From Phreatobacter stygius (GTDB taxonomy: Bacteria; Pseudomonadota; Alphaproteobacteria; Rhizobiales; Phreatobacteraceae): DNA of 64,000 nucleotides. The notes beneath the pieces were generated by a model that searched no databases, had not been told where the DNA came from, and worked only from the letters and a program-made list of their open reading frames with translations. Every line of letters begins with the position of its first letter. Position 1 is the first letter of the stretch. A program made the position numbers and the translations under genes. The stretch is from the NCBI RefSeq assembly GCF_005144885.1, contig NZ_CP039690.1, positions 186,001-250,000 on the forward strand, read 5' to 3'. This document shows, piece after piece, positions 33,089 through 41,090 of this stretch.

Positions 33089-33469
33089 ATGACCCGCAAA
33101 GCCCCTACTCTCGGCGAGCTCGAAGGCCGCTACACCGACATGCTCGGCTTCACCCCGCCCAAGATCGCCAAGCGGCTGAAGCTCGGCCTGAGGGTCGATC
33201 CGCCGCTGGTGGCGGCGCTGGAGGACTGGCGCATCGCGGCGCTGACGCCCGACGCGCTCGACCAGAAGACCGTGCAGCTGATGTCCTTTGCGATCCTCTT
33301 GACCCAGACCTCGGAAGCCGCGGCCAACCATGGCCGCGCCGCGATCAAGGCCGGCGCGAGCCTCGAGGAATTGCATGCCGCCGCCGGCATCGCCGCGCTG
33401 TTCCGCGGGGTCGCCGCCTTCAATCTCGCCGGCGAGATCCTCGACGGGCTGTTCCCCGAGACGCCGTGA
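33089..33469 (+). CDS. Carboxymuconolactone decarboxylase-like protein
   Basis: A 126-residue all-helical AhpD/CMD-fold protein: ELEGRYTDMLGFTPPKIAKR at the N-terminus and QTSEAAANHGRAAIKAGASL then EELHAAAGIAALFRGVAAFN in the core, which fits the CMD helix-turn containing 'N....H...A...GAs.eEl'. The Cys of AhpD-type peroxidases is absent, so a decarboxylase or structural role is more likely than peroxidase activity. It is 32 nt after the Bug receptor in a ring-cleavage-type cluster; the first 25 residues of the longer open frame are not used because ATG 33089 has GGGAGACGAC upstream. Confidence 0.78.
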   Translation: MTRKAPTLGELEGRYTDMLGFTPPKIAKRLKLGLRVDPPLVAALEDWRIAALTPDALDQKTVQLMSFAILLTQTSEAAANHGRAAIKAGASLEELHAAAGIAALFRGVAAFNLAGEILDGLFPETP

Positions 33470-33534
33470 CCGGCTGCCAAACGGATTCAACTGCCCGCCA
33501 CAACCTCTTCTGATCGCTTAAGGAAAATCAGATC

Positions 33535-34317
33535 ATGCTGTCCGATGCCGACCGTCACAGGGCCGCCGATATCCTCATCGAGGCCGAACGGACGCGCACC
33601 CCCGCGCTGCAATTGTCGAAGACCTGGCCAGAGATCGCGATTGAGGATTCCTACGCCATTTCGAGTCTGGTCACTGAGCGCAAGATCGCCGGCGGCGCGA
33701 AGCTGATCGGCCACAAGATCGGCCTGACCTCGAAGGCCATGCAGCAATCCTCCGGCATCGACGAGCCGGACTATGGCCACCTGCTCGACACCATGCTGCT
33801 GAACGACGGCGCCAAGGTGCGCTTCGACGACTATTGCGTGCCGAGGGTCGAGCCGGAGCTGACCTTCGTCCTGAAGGAGCCGCTGAAAGGCCCGGGCATT
33901 GGCCTCGTCGACGTCTTGCGCGCCACCGAATGGGTCATCCCGTCGATCGAGATCATCGATGCGCGGGTGCAGAACCCGCGCCAGATCACCGACACGGTGG
34001 CCGATAACGGCGCCGCCGCCGGGATCGTTCTTGGCGGCCGGCCGGTCCGCCCGGATGCGGTCGACCTGCGCTGGGTCGGCGCGGTGTTCTACCGCAATTC
34101 GGAAATCGAGGAGACCGGCATTGCCGCCGGCGTGCTCGGCCATCCCGCCATGGCGATCGCCTGGCTCGCCAACAAGGTCGGCCGCTTCGGCACCGTGCTG
34201 GAACCCGGCCACCTCATGCTGTCAGGCTCGTTCACCCGGCCGGTCTGGGCCGCCAAGGGCGACACCCTGCATGCCGATTTCGGCCCGCTCGGCGGCGTCG
34301 CCGTGCAGTTCGTCTGA
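33535..34317 (+). CDS. 2-oxo-hept-3-ene-1,7-dioate hydratase (HpaH-like)
   Basis: A 260-residue vinylpyruvate hydratase/oxalocrotonate-decarboxylase family enzyme. It follows E. coli HpaH almost block by block from memory: YPEI-like [97 protein letters not shown] and [19 protein letters not shown]. Divalent-metal ligands Glu in VEPELTF and EIIDAR are present. The enzyme adds water to 2-oxo-dienoic acids in homoprotocatechuate-type meta-cleavage. It is the last gene of the receptor operon; other meta-cleavage genes are not in the window. Confidence 0.88.
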   Translation: MLSDADRHRAADILIEAERTRTPALQLSKTWPEIAIEDSYAISSLVTERKIAGGAKLIGHKIGLTSKAMQQSSGIDEPDYGHLLDTMLLNDGAKVRFDDYCVPRVEPELTFVLKEPLKGPGIGLVDVLRATEWVIPSIEIIDARVQNPRQITDTVADNGAAAGIVLGGRPVRPDAVDLRWVGAVFYRNSEIEETGIAAGVLGHPAMAIAWLANKVGRFGTVLEPGHLMLSGSFTRPVWAAKGDTLHADFGPLGGVAVQFV

Positions 34318-34358
34318 GCCGCGGGGACGGCTGCCAGGTCTGATCCTGGCAGCCCGCC

Positions 34359-34967
34359 CTAGACGCCCTGTACCACTTCGATCGCCCCGTCTTTCTCGGC
34401 GGCCCGCTTGGCCGCCGGGCGGTCGGCGATCCGCGCAAGCCAGGCGTCCAGCGCCGCGCTGGGAGGCGCAAATTGCCGGGCCCAGCCCAATGTGCTGCCG
34501 ATCAGAACGTCTGCAGCGGTGAAGCGCTCGCCCATCAGATATGGCCCCCGATCGAGCGCCCCGACGACCCGGGCGATCGCTGCCGCGAAGGCCGCCTCGG
34601 CCTGTTCGCCGGTTTCCGCTGCCGCTTGAAACCTGGCCATCAAGGCGGGCTGCAATTCTCCCGCGTACCACGCCAGCCAGGTCAGATAGGCTCCCCGATC
34701 GGCCTCGCCCGCCTGCGGCCCGAGTTCCGCTCCTGGCAGGAGGTCGGTCAGGTACAGCACGACAGCCGCCATTTCGGTGACCAGCGCGCCGTCGTGCACC
34801 AGGGCCGGCACCTTGCCATCGGGATGGGGATTGCTCGCGTCCCACCCGCCCGAGCCGTCTTGCCGGCGGATCGTGCAGTAGTTGATTTTGTAGTCCACGC
34901 CGAGCTCCTCGAGCAGCCAGACGACGACCGAGGAGCGCGATTGCGGGGCGTGGTGCAGGGTCAGCAT
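34359..34967 (-). CDS. Glutathione S-transferase family protein
   Basis: A 202-residue GST: thioredoxin-like N-terminal domain starting LTLHHAPQSRSSVVVWLLEE with the catalytic Ser in SRSS, the cis-Pro segment GKVPALVHDGALVTEMAAVV (substrate/GSH site) and an all-helical C-terminal domain (GERFTAADVLIGSTLGWARQ). Similar to bacterial beta/theta-like GSTs. Convergent with the HpaH-like gene. Glutathione-dependent isomerase or detoxification role cannot be distinguished. Confidence 0.92.
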   Translation of the reverse strand: MLTLHHAPQSRSSVVVWLLEELGVDYKINYCTIRRQDGSGGWDASNPHPDGKVPALVHDGALVTEMAAVVLYLTDLLPGAELGPQAGEADRGAYLTWLAWYAGELQPALMARFQAAAETGEQAEAAFAAAIARVVGALDRGPYLMGERFTAADVLIGSTLGWARQFAPPSAALDAWLARIADRPAAKRAAEKDGAIEVVQGV

Positions 34968-35025
34968 GGTTTTCTCCAGGTTCGGTGATCCGCAGGGCTG
35001 TGCGTGCCCCTTGCCTAGCGAACCG

Positions 35026-35075
35026 CTGCTGCCACCATGCTGTCAGCAGTCCTGCTGCCACCACGCTGTCAGCAG
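35026..35075. repeat. Tandem 24-bp duplication upstream of transposase remnant
   Basis: Two near-identical 24-bp units at 35026-35049 and 35052-35075 (one T/C difference, 2-bp spacer TC) starting CTGCTGCCACCA and ending TGTCAGCAG. They sit directly before the IS630 remnant and may mark an old insertion or slippage event. Confidence 0.85.
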
Positions 35076-35079
35076 AGCG

Positions 35080-35267
35080 CCCGGCTGATCTTCCTGCCGC
35101 CCTACTCCCCCGGCCTGAATCCGGCCGCGCTCGCCTTGGCCAAGCTGAAGACCCTGCTGCGGATGGCAGCCGGACGCGCCTTCGATGCCCTCTGGGGCCG
35201 GATCGGCCAGTTGCTCGCCGATTTCACGCCAGAGGAATGCGCCAGCGACATCACCCGGGATGGATAG
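35080..35267 (+). pseudogene. IS630-family transposase, C-terminal remnant
   Basis: About 60 codons are left: ARLIFLPPYSPGLNPAALAL then AKLKTLLRMAAGRAFDALWG and FTPEECASDI. This is the catalytic C-terminus of IS630/Tc1-mariner transposases, whose standard form has LPPYSPDLNPIE with the last catalytic Asp/Glu. Here the Glu is replaced by Ala (NPAAL) and everything upstream, including the first two Asp, is missing. The remainder ends in an in-frame stop at 35267. It is evidence of past mobile-element activity beside the DrrAB/DUF4097 cassette. Confidence 0.85.
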
Positions 35268-35290
35268 GTGCCGCTGAGGTGTCGAATGGT

Positions 35291-36052
35291 CTAGGCGACC
35301 CTGCGGCGGTAAGTGACCATGGCGAAGCTGTACGCGACGATGAGGATGCCGACACACCAGGCCAGCGCGATCCAGATGTCGGTGCCGACCGGCTGCTGGG
35401 CGAACAGGTGGCGGATCGCGTTGACGATGGCCGTCACCGGCTGATGCTCGGCGAAGGTGCGCAGCGGGCCGGGCATGGTGTCGGTGGGCACGAATGCCGA
35501 GCTGATGAACGGCAGGAAGATGAGCGGGTAGGAGAACGCACCTGCGCCATCAGCGGACTTTGCGGAGAGACCGGCGATGACGGCGATCCAGGTCAACGCC
35601 AGGATGAACAGGATCAGGATGCCGGCGACCGCGAGCCACGCCAGCACGCCCGCCCCCGAGCGGAAGCCGATGAGGAGGGCGACGAGCAGGACGACCACGA
35701 GCGAGATCAGATTGGCGACCAGCGAGGTCAGCACGTGCGCCCACAGAACGGACGATCGTGCGATCGGCATGGACTGGAAGCGCTCGAAGATGCCGCTCTT
35801 CATATCCAGGAAGAGCCGGAATGCGGTGTAGGCGATGCCCGAAGCAACCGTGATGAGCAGAATGCCGGGCAGCAGGTAGTTCACATAGGACTCCGACCCT
35901 GTGTTGATCGCACCGCCGAACACGTAGACGAACAGCAGCAGCATGGCGATCGGCATGATCGCGGTCGTGATGATGGTGTCCAGGCTGCGCGTGATGTGGC
36001 GCAGGGATCGTCCCAGCAGGACGGCGGTGTCGCTGAAGAAATGCTTGGTCAT
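35291..36052 (-). CDS. ABC-2 type transporter permease, DrrB-like
   Basis: A 253-residue ABC-2 permease: about six transmembrane helices (for example IITTAIMPIAMLLLFVYVFG, LPGILLITVASGIAYTAFRL, LISLVVVLLVALLIGFRSG) and the DrrB-type periplasmic segment LIFLPFISSAFVPTDTMPGP, LRTFAEHQPVTAIVNAIRHL. It pairs with the ATPase just upstream (9-nt gap) to form a heteromeric exporter. The closest family members I know are actinobacterial daunorubicin/antibiotic exporters, and this sequence has that character. Confidence 0.92.
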   Translation of the reverse strand: MTKHFFSDTAVLLGRSLRHITRSLDTIITTAIMPIAMLLLFVYVFGGAINTGSESYVNYLLPGILLITVASGIAYTAFRLFLDMKSGIFERFQSMPIARSSVLWAHVLTSLVANLISLVVVLLVALLIGFRSGAGVLAWLAVAGILILFILALTWIAVIAGLSAKSADGAGAFSYPLIFLPFISSAFVPTDTMPGPLRTFAEHQPVTAIVNAIRHLFAQQPVGTDIWIALAWCVGILIVAYSFAMVTYRRRVA

Positions 36053-36061
36053 CGTTGGTCC

Positions 36062-36859
36062 TTACCTGTCCGTGCCGACGCCGTGGTCATGGCCGGCGTC
36101 GCCGACAATGGCGAGGAAGACGTCCTCGAGCGTCGGCTGCTTCTCGACATATTCGACCTTGGCGGGCGGCAGCAGCTGTTTGAGCTCAGTCAGGCTGCCG
36201 TTCACGATGATCCGCCCCTCGTGCAGAATCGCGATCCGGTCGGCGAGTTGCTCGGCCTCGTCCAGATATTGCGTCGTGAGCAGCACCGTCGTGCCGTGCT
36301 CGGCGAGTTCCTTGACGATCTGCCACACCTCGATGCGCGCCTGGGGGTCGAGCCCGGTTGTCGGCTCGTCGAGGAAGATGACCTGCGGAGTCCCGATGAG
36401 GCTCATCGCGATGTCGAGGCGGCGGCGCATGCCACCCGAATAGGTTGACACCTTGCGCGCGGCCGCGTCGGTCAGCGAGAAACGATCGAGCAGGTCATCC
36501 GCGATCGTGCCCGGGTCCTCAAGGTGCCGCAACTGGGCGACCAGCACGAGGTTCTCCCGCCCGCTGAGGATTTCGTCGACGGCCGCGAACTGCCCGGTGA
36601 GGCTGATGGACTGCCGCACGTCCGCAGCCTGCGTGCCGACATCGAAGCCGTTGACGCTTGCGGTCCCCGCGTCGGCCTTGAGCAGCGTGGACAGGATTTT
36701 CACGACCGTGGTCTTGCCCGCCCCGTTCGCGCCGAGCAGGGCAAAAATGCTGCCTCGCGCCACCTCGAAGTCCACGCCGCGCAGAACCTTCAGCGTCTTG
36801 TACGACTTCTCCAGGCCCTGCACGTGGATCGCGGGCCCCTGGACCTGATTGGCTGTCAT
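36062..36859 (-). CDS. ABC transporter ATP-binding protein, DrrA-like
   Basis: A 265-residue ABC ATPase of the DrrA family: Walker A GANGAGKTT, Q-loop SLTGQFAAVDEIL, signature YSGGMRRRLDIAMSLIG, Walker B VIFLDEPTTGLDPQARIEV and the DrrA-specific C-terminal regulatory tail KVEYVEKQPTLEDVFLAIVG. Wording of these motifs is almost the actinobacterial consensus, which with the DUF4097 and RHH genes nearby suggests acquisition from an actinomycete. It energises the adjacent DrrB-like permease; export substrate unknown. Confidence 0.94.
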   Translation of the reverse strand: MTANQVQGPAIHVQGLEKSYKTLKVLRGVDFEVARGSIFALLGANGAGKTTVVKILSTLLKADAGTASVNGFDVGTQAADVRQSISLTGQFAAVDEILSGRENLVLVAQLRHLEDPGTIADDLLDRFSLTDAAARKVSTYSGGMRRRLDIAMSLIGTPQVIFLDEPTTGLDPQARIEVWQIVKELAEHGTTVLLTTQYLDEAEQLADRIAILHEGRIIVNGSLTELKQLLPPAKVEYVEKQPTLEDVFLAIVGDAGHDHGVGTDR

Positions 36860-36930
36860 CTGAACATCCGTTCTCTGTGTCGTTACGGTTGATTGCCCGC
36901 GAGCGCTCGGCCGAGCGCTGACACCCGGCG

Positions 36931-37881
36931 TCAGAGCGCCATCGGTGCGTCGAGGAACGGTTGGGTGATCGCCGCGACCAGGTCGCCGCAGGTCAGCATG
37001 CTGAAATGGGTGGTGTCCGGCAGCACGGCGAGCCGGCTATGGGACAGGCCGCCAAGTCCCGCGGCGGATCCGCCACCGAGCCCGCCGCCGGCGCCGCCGC
37101 CGAGCAGCCGGAACATCTCGACCGCGTGCTCGGTGCGGACGAGATCGCAATCGCCAACCAGGATCAGCACCGGCGCCGTGATGGCTGCGACCGCCGCCGA
37201 CCAGTCATAGTCCCTGGCCAGCAACTGGCCGGTCTTGGCGACCAGCACCGGCCAGTCCTCGGGTTTTGGTGCGACCTCGACATAGAACTGGTGCATCAGG
37301 CTGCCGGTCATCGCCGCGGCCTTGTCCCACGTCAGCGCGGCCATGCCGGCCAGCACCTCGGGAAACCAGCCGTCGCGCCGGTAGGGCGTCGAGGCCACCA
37401 CCAGCTTGCGCACCACCTCCGGGTGCCGAATGGCGGCCTGCAGGGCCACGCCGCCGCCAAGCGAAAAGCCGAAAAGGTCGGCGGTATCGAGCCCGAGCTG
37501 CCTAATCAGCGCGGCGATATCGTCGGCCATGGCCTCATAGCTCAACGGCCGGTCGATATCGGCGGTATGGCCATGGGCCTGCAGTTCGACGGCGATGACC
37601 TGCCGGGTCCGGGCGAGCACCGGCAGAAGCTGCCCGAACAGCATGCCGATGGTGCCGAGCCCGCCATGCAGCAGCACCAGCGGCTCGCCGCTGCCGTGGC
37701 TTTCGTAATAAAGCTTCAGGCCGTTGACCGAGACATATCCGGTCGCCGGAGCCGGGCCGGTCGTGGGCGTGGTCTCCGGCGCGAGCGCCAGGCGCGGCGC
37801 CGTCTCGGCGCGGCCGAGGCGCGGCGCGCCGAGCGACAGGCCAGCGGCGGCGGCATTGATGATGAAGGTGCGTCTCAACAT
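36931..37881 (-). CDS. Alpha/beta hydrolase with N-terminal export signal
   Basis: A 316-residue alpha/beta hydrolase: oxyanion HG motif LVLLHGGLGTIGMLFGQLLP, nucleophile elbow GFSLGGG (Ser), acid in LVGDCDLVRTEHA (Asp) and terminal His in PDTTHFSML. A hydrophobic N-terminus MLRRTFIINAAAAGLSLGAP with paired Arg suggests Tat-type or Sec export. ATG 37998 (ATGA overlap with the previous gene) would add 39 residues and hide the signal; ATG 37881 is preferred. A Gly/Ala-rich linker (GGGAGGGLGGGSAAGLGGLS) interrupts the region before the His. It lies between the DUF4097-like and DrrA genes and looks inserted into that cassette. Confidence 0.85.
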   Translation of the reverse strand: MLRRTFIINAAAAGLSLGAPRLGRAETAPRLALAPETTPTTGPAPATGYVSVNGLKLYYESHGSGEPLVLLHGGLGTIGMLFGQLLPVLARTRQVIAVELQAHGHTADIDRPLSYEAMADDIAALIRQLGLDTADLFGFSLGGGVALQAAIRHPEVVRKLVVASTPYRRDGWFPEVLAGMAALTWDKAAAMTGSLMHQFYVEVAPKPEDWPVLVAKTGQLLARDYDWSAAVAAITAPVLILVGDCDLVRTEHAVEMFRLLGGGAGGGLGGGSAAGLGGLSHSRLAVLPDTTHFSMLTCGDLVAAITQPFLDAPMAL

Positions 37882-37994
37882 GGCGGTGGTCCTGAAACCG
37901 TCGATCGGCGCCGGCATCGCTGTCGTTGCGAGGTTCGCCGTGACCCGCGCGGCCCCCTCCGCCCGGGCCGACGGGTGAGAGCCGAGCCAGCCGA

Positions 37995-38876
37995 TCATGG
38001 CGTCGGCCCCCCGGCCTGGGAGATCAGTTTGGCCGATCGGCGGATCACGATGTCGCCGTAAGCCGTGCGCGCACGGACCTCGGCCGTCTCGTCGGATTGC
38101 GCCGGGCCGTCATGGGCCTCCAGGGAGTTGCGAACGGTGCCGCGCTTCGAGCTGACGTCGAGCCAGACGGCGGTCCCCTCCCGGATGCCGACCTCCACTT
38201 CTCCGCAAGCGGTCTCAAGCACGACCGAGCCGCGCATGATCTCGTCGACCCGAACGTTGCCGTTGGCGGTCTTGGCCACCACCGCGGCATGTGCCCGACC
38301 GACCGAAATATCGCCGTTGGCGGCGCTCAGCTGCAGATAGCCGGTAATCTCGCCGATCTTGGTCGCACCGTTGGAGTTCTTGATCGCTGCCTTGCCGTCG
38401 ATCCCGCCGATCGATACGGCTCCGGTCCCGGTGGCGATATGGGCGTCGCCGGCTGCATGGCCGGCGACGATGTTGCCAATGCCGGTGTCGAGGCTCAGCG
38501 CGCCGGTCCGCTCGAGGTTGATGTCGCCGCTGCCGGTCTTGATACGGCATTCTCCGAGCCGGCCCTCGGCCCGGAACCCGCCCAAGCCGACCTCGCCAAA
38601 GAGGTGAGAGCCGGCCGGCAGCTCGATCGTCACATCGACCGCCTCACGCCTGCCGATACCGAGGTGGAAATATCGTCTCGGCCCTTTGATCAGCAGCCGG
38701 CCGTCGGAATGTTCCAGCTGGATCCGCTCCACCGCCTTGACGTCGGCGCTTCTGCCCTGGTCTCTCGGCCGCACCTCGACACTGGTGTCGGCGCGCTCGC
38801 TGGCGGTGATCCTGACGTCGGCGACGAACAGATCAATGGTGACGGTGATCGGGTCGGGTGTCGGAAAAATCGGCAT
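37995..38876 (-). CDS. DUF4097-like beta-strand repeat protein
   Basis: A 293-residue protein built almost entirely of short beta strands in a right-handed-helix pattern, e.g. GECRIKTGSGDINLERTGAL, SLDTGIGNIVAGHAAGDAHI, ATGTGAVSIGGIDGKAAIKN and SAANGDISVGRAHAAVVAKT. This 'G.v.i.t.nGdi.v' periodicity is the DUF4097 adhesin-like domain. No signal peptide is seen. In actinomycetes the family often follows a small HicB-like RHH protein and precedes DrrA/DrrB-type ABC genes, an order largely preserved here. Its function there is unknown; it may scaffold or sense. Confidence 0.88.
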   Translation of the reverse strand: MPIFPTPDPITVTIDLFVADVRITASERADTSVEVRPRDQGRSADVKAVERIQLEHSDGRLLIKGPRRYFHLGIGRREAVDVTIELPAGSHLFGEVGLGGFRAEGRLGECRIKTGSGDINLERTGALSLDTGIGNIVAGHAAGDAHIATGTGAVSIGGIDGKAAIKNSNGATKIGEITGYLQLSAANGDISVGRAHAAVVAKTANGNVRVDEIMRGSVVLETACGEVEVGIREGTAVWLDVSSKRGTVRNSLEAHDGPAQSDETAEVRARTAYGDIVIRRSAKLISQAGGPTP

Positions 38877-38935
38877 GACGATGCAGCCTCCGCTGAAGGT
38901 GTCGGTGTTCCAGGCGATTGAAAGCAGCGTGCGCG

Positions 38936-39460
38936 CTAGCGGACCCAGCCGGTGTAGCGCTCGCCGCCGCGTGCGCCGTGCTGCGCGGGACCGCGAGCCT
39001 TGGTCTCGATGGCCGTGGCGACGGCGCGCACCAGCCAGGCATTGGCCGACAACCCCTCTCGAACGGCGGCCTCCTCGACCCGAAGCTTGAGCTGTTCGGA
39101 CAGACGCAGCGTTATCCGCGACGTCCCGCCATCGTCGGCCTCTGCCGTCGCTGGCGGGCCAGACGGCGGGGCGCTCTCGGACCTGCCCTCGGCGACCTCA
39201 TCGGAAAGATGGCCGGCCGGCGCCGGCGTCACGACGAACGCCGGCTCACGCCCACGCAGCCGCAAATCGACCGAACCCGGCGCGAGCTCGCGGGTGATCT
39301 CGCTCGCCGCCGCCGACAGCGCTTCCAGCAGGACCAGCCGCGCCGCTGCTTCGAGTGGCGCGGTCAGGCGCTCGGCCAGCGCCCTGGCCTCTTCACCGCC
39401 AGCCTCCGCGGCGACGGCCAGTTGATGGCGGAGATCGTCTATGTATGGCGTCAGGTTCAT
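38936..39460 (-). CDS. Ribbon-helix-helix (HicB/Arc-like) DNA-binding protein
   Basis: A 174-residue protein. The N-terminal ~105 residues are helical and rich in Ala/Glu (DDLRHQLAVAAEAGGEEARA). After a Pro-rich linker, residues ~113-150 form an Arc/HicB ribbon-helix-helix: SRITLRLSEQLKLRVEEAAV then REGLSANAWLVRAVATAI. RHH proteins dimerise and insert the ITLRL strand into the major groove. The gene heads the leftward cassette, 59 bp before the DUF4097-like gene. Repeated GACGTC palindromes at and just before its start codon (39458-39520) are its likely autoregulatory operators. Confidence 0.88.
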   Translation of the reverse strand: MNLTPYIDDLRHQLAVAAEAGGEEARALAERLTAPLEAAARLVLLEALSAAASEITRELAPGSVDLRLRGREPAFVVTPAPAGHLSDEVAEGRSESAPPSGPPATAEADDGGTSRITLRLSEQLKLRVEEAAVREGLSANAWLVRAVATAIETKARGPAQHGARGGERYTGWVR

Positions 39461-39521
39461 GACGCCATATTGACGTCAGATAGACGTCATGTCAAGCGAC
39501 AAGCGCGCCAATCAGACGTCA
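39458..39521. promoter_or_regulatory. GACGTC palindrome cluster, putative RHH operators
   Basis: Within 64 bp lie TGACGTCA (39471-39478), AGACGTCA (39482-39489) and AGACGTCA (39514-39521), plus a partial TGACGCCA starting at the RHH start codon. Spacing of the first two is 11 bp, one helical turn, as expected for cooperative RHH tetramers. Located immediately upstream of the RHH gene. Confidence 0.65.
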
Positions 39522-39738
39522 CCATGACGACGGCCTTGTCGCACAGTCGGGCGAGGTCGGGCCGATCGACCAATATCGGTGGCCCCTGGGGCTCGATCAT
39601 CCTGGGCTGCCGGAGGCTGTTCGATGGCATGAGGACGACGCGTTCAGGCGGCAAGCGGCGGCCGCCGCCCGCCCCGGGCAACGTCCCGCGCGAGTGATGT
39701 CGCGCAGACCATCGATGATGATGGTATCGGCCGGCGCC

Positions 39739-40914
39739 TCAGCTCGCGCGGCGAAACCCGCTCTCGGCGGCGATGACCCGGTCGCGACCCGAGCGCTTGG
39801 CCTCGTAAAGCCCGGTGTCGGCCTCGTCGAGCAACTGGCTCAAGGTCACCGCACGGCCCTGGATCACCGAGACGCCGATGCTGACGGAGACCCGGATCGG
39901 GGCCCCGTCGCTGCGAATGTCGAGATTGGCGATCCGGTGGCGCAGGCCCTCGGCAACGACGAAGGCGGCTGCCTGCGAGGTCTCGGTCAGGAGGCAGCCG
40001 AACTCCTCGCCGCCGACACGGCCGAACCTGTCGCTCGGCCTGAGATGCGCGCGGATCGCCTCGGCGACCGCCACCAGCACGCGGTCGCCGCCGGCATGGC
40101 CGAAGGTATCGTTGATCGTCTTGAACCGGTCGATGTCGATGACCAGCACGGCGGCCGGGCGCCCGTTCGAGACCGCATGGGCGACGCCGCATTCGGCCCG
40201 TTCGAAAAAGGCCCGGCGATTGGGCAGGCCGGTCAGCACGTCGGTCTCGGCGGCGGTCCGATAGCGGTTCTCGGCGCGATCCTTGGCCATGGAGAGCTGC
40301 AGGAACGCCATGATGGTCGCATGGAAAAGCGCTTCGAACAGCATCAGCGTCACGGCTGGCGACCCGGTGACCTGGTTGATGCCGGGCATCGGGATGATCA
40401 GCACGATGGGCACGCGCACGAAGAAGGCCAGCGCATGGATCACCAGCCAGCCGATGGCCGGATAGCGCGACACCAGGCGCTCGCCCTTGAGCTTCCACAA
40501 CGTGCCGGCGCCGGCGAGCGTGATCAGCCCCATGATCGCGCTGTTGACCGCGATCCGCCATTCGACGCTGGCATGGAAGGCTGGCCATTGGCACAGCGCC
40601 AGCCAGACCACCAAGGGGGCCAGCAGCCATGGCCAGGACACCGGGCGGTGACAGAAGCGGCGCACGCCGGCAAAATTGATCAGATGGCCGAGCAGCAGCA
40701 AGGCATTGGCGAGATCGACGGTGAGGCTCTGGTCGGCGACGCCGCGCAGCCCGATCAGGGCCAGGGCGATCGCGCCGATGAGCTTGGCGACGCCCCACAG
40801 GGCGAGCGAGGTCTGCGACCGGTCCTGCCGCGACGAGATCAGCAGAAGCACGCCGGTGCTGAAGGTCACCACCACGAGGGCGAGCAGCAAGGTCGTTGGG
40901 TCAAGCGGCGGCAT
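39739..40914 (-). CDS. Membrane-bound diguanylate cyclase (GGDEF)
   Basis: A 391-residue protein: six to eight N-terminal hydrophobic helices forming a MASE-like sensor (LVVVTFSTGVLLLISSRQDR, LWGVAKLIGAIALALIGLRG, SPAVTLMLFEALFHATIMAF) then a GGDEF domain starting DVLTGLPNRRAFFER, with Mg-binding VIDIDRFKTINDTFGH and catalytic GGEEF. The inhibitory RxxD site is RPSD just before (RFGRVGGEEF). It makes c-di-GMP. ATG 40914 is chosen by comparison with the paralogue; upstream in-frame ATGs lie in the duplicated promoter region. Tandem paralogue of 41091-42272. Confidence 0.9.
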   Translation of the reverse strand: MPPLDPTTLLLALVVVTFSTGVLLLISSRQDRSQTSLALWGVAKLIGAIALALIGLRGVADQSLTVDLANALLLLGHLINFAGVRRFCHRPVSWPWLLAPLVVWLALCQWPAFHASVEWRIAVNSAIMGLITLAGAGTLWKLKGERLVSRYPAIGWLVIHALAFFVRVPIVLIIPMPGINQVTGSPAVTLMLFEALFHATIMAFLQLSMAKDRAENRYRTAAETDVLTGLPNRRAFFERAECGVAHAVSNGRPAAVLVIDIDRFKTINDTFGHAGGDRVLVAVAEAIRAHLRPSDRFGRVGGEEFGCLLTETSQAAAFVVAEGLRHRIANLDIRSDGAPIRVSVSIGVSVIQGRAVTLSQLLDEADTGLYEAKRSGRDRVIAAESGFRRAS

Positions 40915-40961
40915 CGACACGGTTCCTGCCGGGTCGCCCACGCGACTGTCATGCGACCGGC

Positions 40962-41040
40962 CTTCGATCGCTACAATCATTCGGATCATTCTGACCAATG
41001 GTTAAGGCCGGCGCGTCGCCCTGACCTATGGTAAATCAAT
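40962..41040. repeat. Duplicated diguanylate-cyclase upstream region, copy A
   Basis: Shares long identical blocks with 42322-42402: TCGGATCATTCTGA, TGGTTAAGGCCGG and GACCTATGGTAAATCAA in the same order. It lies just upstream (on the minus strand) of the first cyclase, so gene and control region were duplicated together. Conservation through the spacer hints at regulatory function. Confidence 0.85.
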
Positions 41041-41090
41041 CGCCGGGGCAGCACCGGAACAGGGGCCGCGGCTGGCGCTCGCCGCACCGC

